From CANKHA01 sp040877285 (GTDB lineage Bacteria; Pseudomonadota; Alphaproteobacteria; Rhizobiales; Xanthobacteraceae), in contig JBBDNZ010000059.1 of NCBI GenBank assembly GCA_040877285.1, forward strand, positions 1 through 31,684: DNA of 31,684 nucleotides, in the 5' to 3' direction. The stretch's first letter is position 1. Every line of letters begins with the position of its first letter. A program made the position numbers and the translations under genes. Shown here in pieces: positions 23,877-31,659 of the stretch. Below the pieces are notes generated by a model. The model did not search any database and was not told the origin of the DNA. It saw only the letters and a list, made by a program, of their open reading frames with translations.

Positions 23877-24110
23877 ATGCCAATCACCCACGACGACCTG
23901 AAAGCTATTCTCGGCGACATGGACGACGCCAAAATCATCCAGATTCTGGCGTTGAAGCCCACTCTTTCCGACCTGGAAGAGGCTGCGATTTGGGCCACGG
24001 GCAATGGTGATGTGCTTGGCAAAGCCGGCCGGCCGCTTACGGGCAGAGCGGCTGATATCCTGGAGATTCTCACCGCCGATGCGGAGGAGGAGCCCCCGCC
24101 GGTACGCTAG
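23877..24110 (+). CDS. Small hypothetical protein (77 aa), acidic
   Basis: Family not recognised. The protein is acidic and helical, beginning MPITHDDLKAILGDMDDAKI, with a Gly-rich turn in the middle and a Glu/Pro-rich C-terminus. There is no cysteine, signal peptide or membrane segment. The ATG has AAGG at 8 nt and a very good class II FNR-type promoter immediately upstream. pncB follows 70 bp downstream on the same strand, so they may be co-transcribed. The gene is convincingly real because of its promoter, start and composition, but no function can be given. Confidence 0.75.
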   Translation: MPITHDDLKAILGDMDDAKIIQILALKPTLSDLEEAAIWATGNGDVLGKAGRPLTGRAADILEILTADAEEEPPPVR

Positions 24111-24180
24111 TTCCTTGGGTGCGTATCGAATGGTTGCACCGTCTTTCAGGACTTAAATTCTTAATTGCCCAAGGTGCCGA

Positions 24181-25539
24181 ATGAATGACGCAACGACTCC
24201 GCTGCTAACCGATCTCTATCAGCTCAACATGATCCAGGCCTATCTGGAGCATGGCGAGACAAAGACGGCGGTATTCGAATTCTTCGTGCGTAAGCTCCCG
24301 GCGCGCCGGGGCTTCCTGGTTGCCGCCGGGCTCGAACAGGCGCTCGATTTTCTGGAACAATTGCGCTTCTCGTCCGAGGAAATCGATTGGCTGGCGCGGA
24401 GCGGTCGATTCAGCAAGGAGTTGCTCAACTACCTTGCGGAGCTCCGTTTCACAGGCGACGTGCATGCGATGCCGGAAGGAACGGTGTTTTTTGCTAACGA
24501 GCCGATCCTGCGCGTGACGGCGCCGCTGCCGCAGGCCCAGCTGGTCGAGACGCGGCTTATGAACATTCTGCATTTCCAGTCGCTGATCGCTTCCAAGGCC
24601 GCTCGCATGGTGCTGGCGGCGCCCGGCAAGCTGCTGGTCGATTTCGGCCTGCGCCGCGCGCACGGCTCCGAGGCCGGCCTCATGGCTGCGCGGGCGAGCT
24701 ACCTTGTGGGCTTTGCCGGAACGGCTACCGTTCTGGCCGAAAAGCTCTACGGCATCCCGACCTTCGGCACCATGGCGCATTCTTTCATCGAGGCGCATGA
24801 CGACGAGAGTGCCGCGTTCGAGAATTTCGCCCGATCGCGCCCGCAAAACCTGACGCTTCTCATCGATACCTATGACACGGAGGCCGCGGCTCGCAAGGTC
24901 GTCGCACTGGCGCCGCGGCTCAGGTCGCAGGGCATCACCATCCGGGGCGTGCGGCTGGACAGCGGCGATATGATTGCGCTGTCCAAGAGTGTCCGCCGCA
25001 TCCTCGATGAAGGCGGCTTGCGAGAGGTGACTATTTTTTCCAGCGGCGGGCTCGATGAAGACAGCGTGGCTGAAATGCTCCGCGCCGGGGCGCCAATCGA
25101 TGGCTTCGGACTTGGCACGAGCTTGACGACGTCGTCCGATGTGCCGGCGCTCGACTGCGCCTATAAGCTGCAGGAATACGCGGGTTTGGCGCGGCGCAAG
25201 CGTTCGGCCGGCAAGGCGACATGGCCGGGCCGCAAGCAGGTCTGGCGCCGCTATGGGCTGGATGGGCGAATGACTGGCGATGTGCTGTCGATCAAAGGTG
25301 ACGAGCAGGCCGGCGAGCCGCTCGTTCAATTGGTGATGCAGGGCGGCCGTCGCATTGCGCTATCGCCGACGCTCGCCGAAATCCGAGCACGCGCCGCGCG
25401 CGCCCTCGAACGGCTGCCGGAGCCGCTGCGCCGCTTGGAACCGGACGCATCCTATCCAGTTCAAGTAGCGGACGCGCTGAAGCGGCTTGCCGCCGAAGTG
25501 GACAGCCGCCTGGCACGGCAGGAGGGGACGCGATCATGA
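24181..25539 (+). CDS. pncB: Nicotinate phosphoribosyltransferase
   Basis: A 452-residue enzyme of NAD salvage that makes nicotinate mononucleotide from nicotinate and PRPP. Seen are LTDLYQLNMIQAY at the N-terminus, FFVRKLPARRGFLVAAG, DFGLRRAHG, GTMAHSF with the regulatory His region, GVRLDSGDM and SSGGLDE. The last ~60 residues are a looser Ala/Arg-rich extension. The stop overlaps the pncA start (ATGA), which shows translational coupling: nicotinamidase supplies the nicotinate used here. It is probably co-expressed with the 77-residue gene from the box at 23817. The DosR regulon of Mtb likewise carries a second copy, pncB2. Confidence 0.95.
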   Translation: MNDATTPLLTDLYQLNMIQAYLEHGETKTAVFEFFVRKLPARRGFLVAAGLEQALDFLEQLRFSSEEIDWLARSGRFSKELLNYLAELRFTGDVHAMPEGTVFFANEPILRVTAPLPQAQLVETRLMNILHFQSLIASKAARMVLAAPGKLLVDFGLRRAHGSEAGLMAARASYLVGFAGTATVLAEKLYGIPTFGTMAHSFIEAHDDESAAFENFARSRPQNLTLLIDTYDTEAAARKVVALAPRLRSQGITIRGVRLDSGDMIALSKSVRRILDEGGLREVTIFSSGGLDEDSVAEMLRAGAPIDGFGLGTSLTTSSDVPALDCAYKLQEYAGLARRKRSAGKATWPGRKQVWRRYGLDGRMTGDVLSIKGDEQAGEPLVQLVMQGGRRIALSPTLAEIRARAARALERLPEPLRRLEPDASYPVQVADALKRLAAEVDSRLARQEGTRS

Positions 25540-26174
25540 CCGACAAGCTCGCGATCCGCGATCAAGACCTTCTATTGGCGGTCGACATCCAGAACGATTT
25601 CTGTCCCGGCGGCGCGCTTGCGGTTCCCCGCGGCGATGAGGTGGTGCCGCTGATCAATCGCCTGGCCACGCGTTTCGCGCATGTGGCGTTGACCCAGGAC
25701 TGGCACCCCCGCGGCCATCAGTCATTCGCTTCGACGCATCCTGGCCGGAAGCCATATGAAACAATCGAAGTCGCCTACGGACCGCAGGTCCTATGGCCCG
25801 ACCATTGCGTGCAGGGGACGCCGGGCGCCGAGTTCCGCAAGGACTTGCAGATCGCGCATGCGGAACTGGTGCTGCGCAAGGGTTATCACCGCGACATCGA
25901 TTCCTATTCCGCGTTCTACGAGAACGACCGCGAGACCCGTACCGGGCTGGCCGGGTATCTGCGCGAGCGCGGCTTCACGCGCGTCTTCCTGGCCGGGCTC
26001 GCCTTCGATTTCTGCGTGCGCTATTCGGCCGAGGACGCCCGGCGCGACGGCTTCGAGGTCGTGGTGATCGAGGACGCTTGCCGCGCCATCGATGTCGATG
26101 GCTCGGCGCTCGCGACGCGCCAGGCCTTCAAGGCGCTGGGCATCCGTTGCGTTGCCAGCGACGCCGTCGGCTGA
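25536..26174 (+). CDS. pncA: Nicotinamidase
   Basis: A 212-residue isochorismatase-fold amidase that turns nicotinamide into nicotinate. The catalytic triad is visible as Asp17 (AVDIQNDFCPGG), Lys115 (LVLRKGYH) and Cys160 (GLAFDFCVRYSAEDA). Metal ligands fit TQDWHPRGHQSF (Asp55, His57, His61) and His90 in WPDHCVQGT. The start is fixed by the 4-base overlap with pncB. Together these two genes form a complete two-step nicotinamide salvage route, useful when oxygen-dependent NAD synthesis from aspartate is limited (inference). Confidence 0.96.
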   Translation: MTDKLAIRDQDLLLAVDIQNDFCPGGALAVPRGDEVVPLINRLATRFAHVALTQDWHPRGHQSFASTHPGRKPYETIEVAYGPQVLWPDHCVQGTPGAEFRKDLQIAHAELVLRKGYHRDIDSYSAFYENDRETRTGLAGYLRERGFTRVFLAGLAFDFCVRYSAEDARRDGFEVVVIEDACRAIDVDGSALATRQAFKALGIRCVASDAVG

Positions 26175-26202
26175 CGCGTGGCCGTGCGGCTTGGAGGTAG
26201 CC

Positions 26203-26544
26203 ATGCCCTACCGAACGAACGACGCTCTTCCTCCCGCGGTGCGACGGCACCTGCCGCCCCATGCGCAGGACGTCTATCGGGAAGCCTTCAATCATGCATT
26301 CGCCGCGCATGCCGGTGATCCACGCCAAGAGGAAGCGTCGCACCGCATCGCCTGGGCGGACTATCTGGTTCTTGCCATGATCGTACTTTCGCTTTCGCTC
26401 GTCGTTCATTCGTTAATCGCCTTTTCGGAGCCGCCCGAATTTGCGTTTTCTATTGCAGCGGGAGCTTGCGCCGCAACCTCGGTCCTTATGCTCGCGTATC
26501 CGTTCGCCATTCTTGGCCATTACCGGATTGAGATTGGCGTTTAG
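26203..26544 (+). CDS. ChaB-like domain fused to membrane helices
   Basis: A 113-residue protein. The first ~55 residues follow the ChaB pattern: LPPAVRRHLPPHAQDVYREAF, then EEASHRIAWADY, where ordinary ChaB proteins have AWAAVK and then end soon after. Here it continues into two hydrophobic segments, about residues 52-71 (LVLAMIVLSLSLVVHSLIAF) and 78-104, ending HYRIEIGV. So it is a membrane-anchored ChaB variant, which is unusual. The ATG at 26203 has GGAGG at about 7 nt. It is 28 bp after pncA, so probably the third gene of the NAD-salvage operon. The biochemical role of ChaB is unclear. Confidence 0.75.
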   Translation: MPYRTNDALPPAVRRHLPPHAQDVYREAFNHAFAAHAGDPRQEEASHRIAWADYLVLAMIVLSLSLVVHSLIAFSEPPEFAFSIAAGACAATSVLMLAYPFAILGHYRIEIGV

Positions 26545-26563
26545 CGAACCAAAGAAGGCGAGA

Positions 26564-26664
26564 GTGTCAGACACAAAGGCGAACCGATTGAGAAAGTAAT
26601 CGTCATCATTGCCGGTGTGATCGCGGTCCTTGTCTTCGTTTCGGTCATGCTTGCATGGAACTAG
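26564..26664 (+). pseudogene. Possible frameshifted small single-helix membrane protein
   Basis: From GTG at 26564, with AAGAAGG before it, the frame reads VSDTKANRLRK and stops at 26597-26599. In the next frame, the codons up to the TAG at 26662-26664 encode a clean transmembrane helix, IVIIAGVIAVLVFVSVMLAW. That second frame has no usable start codon of its own. A one-base indel near 26595-26599 would give a ~33-residue single-pass protein, a common type in such operons. It could also be chance; the remaining gap up to 26742 shows nothing else. Confidence 0.35.
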
Positions 26665-26742
26665 TGACATCGACCTTTCACAAGCATGGCGCAGAGATTT
26701 AAATGCGCCGAAAGTGTCTGTATCGCTCCTTCCGCGCTCAAC

Positions 26743-27828
26743 TCAGATCTCTATGCGTTTTTCCGTTTCGGCGTCGAACAGGTGCATGCTCTTGGCTTCG
26801 AAACCAAGCGGCAGCGCCGCCTGACCCACACTCGGCATCGCGTGGTGCAGCCGCACCGCAACCCGCGTGCCCGTCTTATCCGGACCGATGTGCCCGTAGA
26901 CAAGCGTGTCCGAGCCAAGCAGCTCGGTGAAATCAATGTGAGGCGTGACCAGAGCCGCGCCCGGCTCACACGGCAGCAGGTCATCGGGGCGCATGCCGAG
27001 CAGCACCTTGCGCCCGGCAAATTTGGGCAGCGGCTCGGGAAGGCGGACGTCAATTTCGCCATCCGATACCAGCGTGGCGCCGTCCGGCGCGATGCGGCCC
27101 GGGATCAGATTCATCGGCGGCGAACCGATGAAGCCCGCCACAAAAGTCGTTGCTGGTTTGTTGTAGACTTCCAGGGGTGTGCCGATCTGCTCGGTGCGGC
27201 CCTCGTTGAGCACGAGCATGCGGTCGGCCAACGTCATCGCCTCGACCTGGTCGTGCGTTACGTACAGCGTGGTGGTGCGCAGGCGCTTGTGCATCTCCAG
27301 CAGTTCCGCACGCATCTGCACGCGCAACTTGGCGTCAAGATTCGACAGCGGCTCGTCGAACAGAAAGACCGTGGGCTCGCGCACGATCGCGCGTCCCATC
27401 GCCACACGCTGACGCTGACCCCCTGACAGATCGCGAGGATTGCGTTTCAGGAATTCCGTCAGTTGCAGAATCTCGGCAGCTCGTTGCACGCGCGCATCGA
27501 TCTCGGCCTTCGGCAGTCCGCGGATCTTCAGTCCGTAGGCCATGTTGCCGTAGACGCTCATGTGCGGATAAAGCGCGTAGTTCTGAAACACCATTGCGAC
27601 GTCTCGATCCTTGGGGGCGAGGTCGTTGACGACCTTGCCTCCGATCATCACCTCGCCCGAGGTCACCGTCTCCAGCCCGGCCAAAATACGTAACAAGGTC
27701 GACTTGCCGCAGCCCGACGGCCCCACGATCACGACGAATTCGCCGTCGGCAACGTCGATCGTCACTCCTTCGATCACCTTGACCTTGCCGAACGACTTGT
27801 GGATGTTGCGAAAAGAGACTTCGGCCAT
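26743..27828 (-). CDS. ugpC: ABC transporter ATPase, UgpC/MalK type
   Basis: A 361-residue cytoplasmic ATPase. Walker A is GPSGCGKSTLL (about 36-46), the Q-loop lies in VFQNYALYPHM, the signature is LSGGQRQRVAMGRA, and Walker B is FLFDEPLSNLDAKLR, followed by a TOBE-type regulatory domain. It powers the glycerol-3-phosphate-type importer formed with ugpA, ugpE and ugpB and is the last gene of the leftward operon. The ATG at 27828 has AGGA spaced normally. Specificity is assigned from the operon, since this subunit is shared among carbohydrate importers. Confidence 0.94.
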   Translation of the reverse strand: MAEVSFRNIHKSFGKVKVIEGVTIDVADGEFVVIVGPSGCGKSTLLRILAGLETVTSGEVMIGGKVVNDLAPKDRDVAMVFQNYALYPHMSVYGNMAYGLKIRGLPKAEIDARVQRAAEILQLTEFLKRNPRDLSGGQRQRVAMGRAIVREPTVFLFDEPLSNLDAKLRVQMRAELLEMHKRLRTTTLYVTHDQVEAMTLADRMLVLNEGRTEQIGTPLEVYNKPATTFVAGFIGSPPMNLIPGRIAPDGATLVSDGEIDVRLPEPLPKFAGRKVLLGMRPDDLLPCEPGAALVTPHIDFTELLGSDTLVYGHIGPDKTGTRVAVRLHHAMPSVGQAALPLGFEAKSMHLFDAETEKRIEI

Positions 27829-27891
27829 CTATTCCTTCCTGTCCGATCAATTCGTTTTCGGCCGGTGACGCGCCACGCCGGATTCAACTTT

Positions 27892-28719
27892 CTATTTCTG
27901 GGTCTGCAGTGCGATGCCTTCGGCAAAGCTCTTGCGGAACAGCATCAACACGACCAGCGGAGGAAGCATTGAGACGATGGTCCCGGCCATGATGACGTTC
28001 CATGCCGGGGCGATCTGGTCCGTCGCGATCAGCATCTTCAACCCGATTTGCATCATGCGCATGTCCGCAGTCGTCGTGATGATCAGGGGCCAAAGGTACT
28101 GGCTCCACATGAAAATGAACTCGATGACGAACAGCGCAGCGATATTGGTGCGCGACAATGGAACCAGGATCTGCAGGAAGTACCGCATCGGTCCCGCTCC
28201 ATCGACGCGTGCCGCGTCGGGAAGATCGCGTGGCACGGTCAGGTAGAATTGACGGAACAGCAGGATCCCGGTCGTGCTGGCGAAAAACGGAAACATCAGT
28301 CCCGAGTAGGTGTTGATCCATTGCAAGTCCGCCATCATCTCGAAGGTCGGCAGGATCCGCACCGGCAGCGGCAGCATCTGGGTGATCATGGTCAACGGAA
28401 ACAGCAGTGCCCGGCCACGGAACTTGAAGTGCGTGTAGGCGAACGCGGCCATCAGCGACAGGATGATTTTCACGACCGCCGTTCCCGCCGAAACGACGCC
28501 CGTGACGAAGTACACGCGCCCCATGTTGATGCGGTCCCAAGCCTCCACCACGTTGTTCCACAGCTCTGTGCCGGGGATCAGCCGCGGCGGATAAACGTAG
28601 GTCTGCTCGAAGGTAAGGGTGCTGACAATCAGGGCGTAAACCACCGGGAAGGTGATGATCACGACCAGCACCCAAAGGGCGGCATGGATTGCGCTCATTT
28701 TCCACAGCATGGGCGTCAT
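27892..28719 (-). CDS. ugpE: ABC transporter permease, UgpE type
   Basis: A 275-residue inner-membrane permease of the MalG/UgpE class with about six transmembrane helices. The EAA-type loop that contacts the ATPase reads DAARVDGAGPMRYFLQILVP. It pairs with UgpA to form the channel. It lies 63 bp upstream of ugpC and 287 bp downstream of ugpA; the larger gap contains a pair of REP-like palindromes, so ugpE-ugpC expression may differ from ugpB-ugpA. Confidence 0.94.
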   Translation of the reverse strand: MTPMLWKMSAIHAALWVLVVIITFPVVYALIVSTLTFEQTYVYPPRLIPGTELWNNVVEAWDRINMGRVYFVTGVVSAGTAVVKIILSLMAAFAYTHFKFRGRALLFPLTMITQMLPLPVRILPTFEMMADLQWINTYSGLMFPFFASTTGILLFRQFYLTVPRDLPDAARVDGAGPMRYFLQILVPLSRTNIAALFVIEFIFMWSQYLWPLIITTTADMRMMQIGLKMLIATDQIAPAWNVIMAGTIVSMLPPLVVLMLFRKSFAEGIALQTQK

Positions 28720-28805
28720 CTCAATCTCTCAGCCTGACCGCTGTTGTCCAACAGCATGTTGCGATCGGATTGAATCGGTCGCTGCAATCCAAGGCCTGTC
28801 ACCCG

Positions 28806-28968
28806 CGGGCTTGACCCGCCTGCGGGCCATAGCCGGGTTGATGGACCGATGACTCCAAACCCTTCGGCGGGCGAAGGCCAGCGGCTCCATAATAAGGTTC
28901 GGCAACAACACTCTTACGTTTGGCGCATGTCGAGAGCCATCATGGATTGCCGGGTCAAGCCCGGCAAT
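28806..28968. repeat. Inverted pair of REP-like palindromes between ugpA and ugpE
   Basis: Two oppositely oriented 13-bp cores are seen: CGGGCTTGACCCG at 28806-28818 and its complement CGGGTCAAGCCCG at 28951-28963. Each sits in a hairpin. The right one is ATTGCCGGG-TCAAG-CCCGGCAAT (28946-28968, 9-bp stem); the left is CCCGC...GCGGG (28802-28826). Palindromes with this core are dispersed in Bradyrhizobium-like genomes, where they produce spurious frames reading GLDPAIHDG, also visible here. Another small hairpin, CTGTTG-TC-CAACAG, is at 28741-28754. Confidence 0.75.
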
Positions 28969-29005
28969 GACACCCCCCAATGCACCGATCCGATCGGAAT
29001 TCGGT

Positions 29006-29911
29006 CTAGCGCGCATAGATGGCCCTCCTCGTCGCGAATCGCAGTTGAACGACCGCTGCCATCGAGATGACGACAAAGATGATGATGGATTGGGCGGACG
29101 CCGCGCCGGAGTCGAGATACAGGAACGCGTCCCGATAGAGCTTGTAGATCAGGATATTGGTCGCGTCCCCCGGGCCGCCATGCGTCATGATGTCGATCAG
29201 CCCGAACACCTGGAAGAACGCGTAAATCATGTTCACGAACAGCAGAAACGTCGTGGTCGGCGACAGCATCGGGAAGGTGATATCCCAAAACGTCCGCCAC
29301 GGGCCCGCCCCGTCCACGCGCGCGCTGTCGACGAACTCGTCCGGAATGTTCTGCAGGCCGGCGAGAAAGAACACGATATTGTAGCCGAGCATCTTCCAGG
29401 TTGCCGCGATGGACACGACGAGCAGGGCCAGCGGGCCGTTCATCATCCAGTTGAGGAGATAGCCTCCAAAGAGTTCGGCGACGATGAATGGCACGAACCC
29501 GGTCGCCGGCGCGAACATCAATGACCAGATTGCGCCGGCCACCGCGGGTGAGAGCGCATAGGTCCAGATCAGGGCAACTTGATAGAAGCCGCGTCCCCGG
29601 ATTTTCTGATTCAGGAGGTGCGCGACCGCGAGCGAGATGGTCAGCCCGATCACCATCACAAAGCCGGAGAACAGCAGCGTGGCGACCACGCTGCTATGGT
29701 AGTCGGACGACGTCAGCACACGGACGTAATTGTCCAGTCCGACATACAGCGTCTTGGTACCGAAGGCGGTGGAACGGACGAACGATCCTATCACGCTCTG
29801 CAGAAAGGGGACGACCAGGAAGACGACGATCACCGCGACCGATGGCAGGATCAAGACGTATGGCAGCAGCGGGTGCCCCGGAAACCGTTCCTCTTCAATG
29901 TCGTTTGCCAT
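29006..29911 (-). CDS. ugpA: ABC transporter permease, UgpA type
   Basis: A 301-residue inner-membrane permease of the MalF/UgpA class, with six predicted transmembrane helices and the EAA loop DSARVDGAGPWRTFWDITFPML. The ATG at 29911 is preferred to the TTG at 29914, with GGGAG upstream. It follows ugpB by 69 bp, a gap filled by a strong stem-loop. It forms the channel with UgpE. Confidence 0.93.
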   Translation of the reverse strand: MANDIEEERFPGHPLLPYVLILPSVAVIVVFLVVPFLQSVIGSFVRSTAFGTKTLYVGLDNYVRVLTSSDYHSSVVATLLFSGFVMVIGLTISLAVAHLLNQKIRGRGFYQVALIWTYALSPAVAGAIWSLMFAPATGFVPFIVAELFGGYLLNWMMNGPLALLVVSIAATWKMLGYNIVFFLAGLQNIPDEFVDSARVDGAGPWRTFWDITFPMLSPTTTFLLFVNMIYAFFQVFGLIDIMTHGGPGDATNILIYKLYRDAFLYLDSGAASAQSIIIFVVISMAAVVQLRFATRRAIYAR

Positions 29912-29942
29912 CAAAGCTCCCGAGGAGAGTCCGCGCGGGGGC

Positions 29943-29966
29943 GGGACGGGCGGAACCGCCCGTCCC
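29943..29966. other. Strong intercistronic stem-loop between ugpB and ugpA
   Basis: GGGACGGGCGG (29943-29953) and CCGCCCGTCCC (29956-29966) form an 11-bp GC-rich inverted repeat. No T run follows on either strand. In binding-protein transporter operons such a structure often stabilises the upstream mRNA, so that the binding protein is made in excess of the permeases. Confidence 0.6.
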
Positions 29967-29980
29967 CGCGAGGCGGCGAT

Positions 29981-31303
29981 TTACTGGTGCAGTTTAGCAA
30001 AATCAGCCAGCAACTGGTCAGCCTTACGCGCCGCTTCGTCGAGAGCGGCCTTGGGCGGGAGCTGGCCGGAAACCGACTTCTCGATCGCGGTACGCGCAAA
30101 CTCGCGGATCTGGACGAACGGTCCCAAGCGCACGCCCGTCGCCGCAGCCGTGTCGCGGCGTCCGGACAGAATCTGCAGGAAGGCGGTGAGATAGTTTTGG
30201 TCCTTGCCGAACCAGCCCTCGTCCATCAGTGTCTGCACTGCGGAATTGACGGTCGGGAAGTACCCGGTCCCCTTGTGCCACTGCACGGCGACGTCGGGCC
30301 GCCCCAGATACTTGAGTAACGCCCAGACCGCTTTCACCTGGTCGTTGCTCTGCCCTTTGGTCACCCAGAGACTGGCACCGCCGATAGCCGTATTGCCGGT
30401 CGGATAGCCTTCGAACCGTGGCAGGAAGGTCGTCCCGACCTTGAACGGCGAACCCTTCAGGATGCCCGCCAGCGAAGACGTCGACTGCATCAGCATGGCG
30501 ATGCGCCCGGCCTGGAACGCGGCGTTGGCCGAGTATTCCGGCCCGCCGTAGATGAAGATCCGCTCCTTGGCCAGCCGGGTCCAAGTATCCAACACCATGA
30601 CCCCGAAGTCGCCGTTGATCAGCACCTTCGTCGCCAGGCCCTTGCGGCCATTTTCGTTGTTGGCATAAAGCTGGTCGTGAGCCGCGAAGGTCTGTTCAAG
30701 CTGCCAGTCCGGCCAGCCGAAGGAGAGCACCTGCGGCACCGCGCCGCTGGAAAGCAGCTTCTTGCCGTGTGCTTCCAACTCGGCCCAGGTCTTCGGCGGC
30801 TTGTTGGGGTCGAGCCCCGCCTTGGCGTACAGATCCTTGTTGTAGTACAGCATCGTCGTCGAGGAGTTGAATGGCATCGACCAGAGTTTCCCATCGGTCG
30901 AGTAGTAGTTGGTGATCGGGATCACGTACTGCGCCCAGTCCCAGGATTCGCCGACCATGCCCGGGATCTCGTGCACCGGGATGACGGCGCCGCTGGAGAG
31001 CATCTGCTGCGTTCCGACCTCGTACACCTGCACCAGGCTGGGTGCCGTCCGCGACCGGTACGCCGCGATGTACTTGGTCATGGTTTCTTCATAGCTTCCA
31101 GTATAGAGCGCTTTGAGCTCGAAATCGGGATGCGCCGCGTTGAAGTCCTTCACGATCTCGTCCACGATCTTGCCGTTCGAACCGCTCATCGCGTGCCACC
31201 AGGTGATCTCGATCTTGGCGGCCAGGGCGGTCTGCGGCACGAGCCAGGCGGCCAACAGCCACGCCAGCCCGATCATCAGCCACCTTCGGTTGATCATTGA
31301 CAT
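29981..31303 (-). CDS. ugpB: Extracytoplasmic glycerol-3-phosphate-type binding protein
   Basis: A 440-residue periplasmic substrate-binding protein. A Sec signal peptide is clear (basic MINRR, hydrophobic core, cleavage likely after TALAA near residue 29). The mature part resembles UgpB: ITWWHAMSG, SLVQVYEVGTQQML, PFNSSTTMLYYNKDLYAKAG, PPKTWAELE, AIGGASLWV and WHKGTGYFPT. Ugp systems import sn-glycerol-3-phosphate and glycerophosphodiesters, often under phosphate control; phoU at the other end of the window is far away and not linked. The ATG at 31303 has AGGAGG. First gene of the operon. A leader hairpin (31321-31352) and a distant FNR-type box (31604) lie upstream. Confidence 0.93.
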   Translation of the reverse strand: MSMINRRWLMIGLAWLLAAWLVPQTALAAKIEITWWHAMSGSNGKIVDEIVKDFNAAHPDFELKALYTGSYEETMTKYIAAYRSRTAPSLVQVYEVGTQQMLSSGAVIPVHEIPGMVGESWDWAQYVIPITNYYSTDGKLWSMPFNSSTTMLYYNKDLYAKAGLDPNKPPKTWAELEAHGKKLLSSGAVPQVLSFGWPDWQLEQTFAAHDQLYANNENGRKGLATKVLINGDFGVMVLDTWTRLAKERIFIYGGPEYSANAAFQAGRIAMLMQSTSSLAGILKGSPFKVGTTFLPRFEGYPTGNTAIGGASLWVTKGQSNDQVKAVWALLKYLGRPDVAVQWHKGTGYFPTVNSAVQTLMDEGWFGKDQNYLTAFLQILSGRRDTAAATGVRLGPFVQIREFARTAIEKSVSGQLPPKAALDEAARKADQLLADFAKLHQ

Positions 31304-31320
31304 AACAGCCTCCTTGAAGC

Positions 31321-31352
31321 CTTAGCACACGCGTGAATGCGTGCGCGCTAAG
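31321..31352. other. Palindromic hairpin just upstream of the ugpB ribosome-binding site
   Basis: CTTAGC (31321-31326) pairs with GCTAAG (31347-31352), with a mostly paired CACGCG/CGCGTG-like interior around a GAAT loop. Its edge is about 18 bp from the ugpB ATG. It could be a repressor operator or an mRNA leader structure; the sequence alone does not decide. Confidence 0.5.
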
Positions 31353-31603
31353 TGCAAAGACAGACAGACGCCGAACGAGGGCCGAATCGCACCGACATCG
31401 CCAAACAGCTTCCAGCGATTCGGTTCCAAGTCACGAGAGTGCGGCAGACTGTGCCGCAGGAAATGCCGCACAACAAACCAACGGTCCGCGAACGCCCTGC
31501 AAGAGGCCGTGTCCCATCGCTTCCCGTGCATTGCCTTTCCTTTCGCGAATAGACCGCGCTCGACATTGACTTGTTAAACTTACAACTTGAAAATGGACAC
31601 TTC

Positions 31604-31617
31604 TTGACATGCATCAA
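31604..31617. promoter_or_regulatory. FNR/FixK-type box TTGACATGCATCAA near the right edge
   Basis: A perfect palindrome. Leftward, TAAGTT (complement of 31577-31582) is 31 bp from the box centre, which would give ugpB a leader of about 265 nt. Rightward it may serve a gene outside the window. The stretch 31353-31600 holds no convincing gene. A short palindrome, TTGTTAAACTTACAA, lies at about 31571-31585. Confidence 0.65.
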
Positions 31618-31640
31618 ATCGCATGTGCGAACTGCCAACC

Positions 31641-31659
31641 CATGCGCCGGAGGCGCATG
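31641..31659. other. Perfect 8-bp hairpin at the right edge
   Basis: CATGCGCC (31641-31648) and GGCGCATG (31652-31659) form a perfect stem with a GGA loop, 24 bp right of the FNR-type box. There is no T run. It may be an operator or the start of a structured leader for a gene beyond the window. Confidence 0.45.

Noticed and set aside
24205..25329. 374-codon leftward frame opposite pncB
   Set aside because: It is antisense to a clear pncB gene; the frame stays open because of high-GC codon bias, and its composition is not protein-like.
28048..28737. 229-codon rightward frame opposite ugpE
   Set aside because: It is an antisense shadow rich in His, Arg and Gln, with no start signal.
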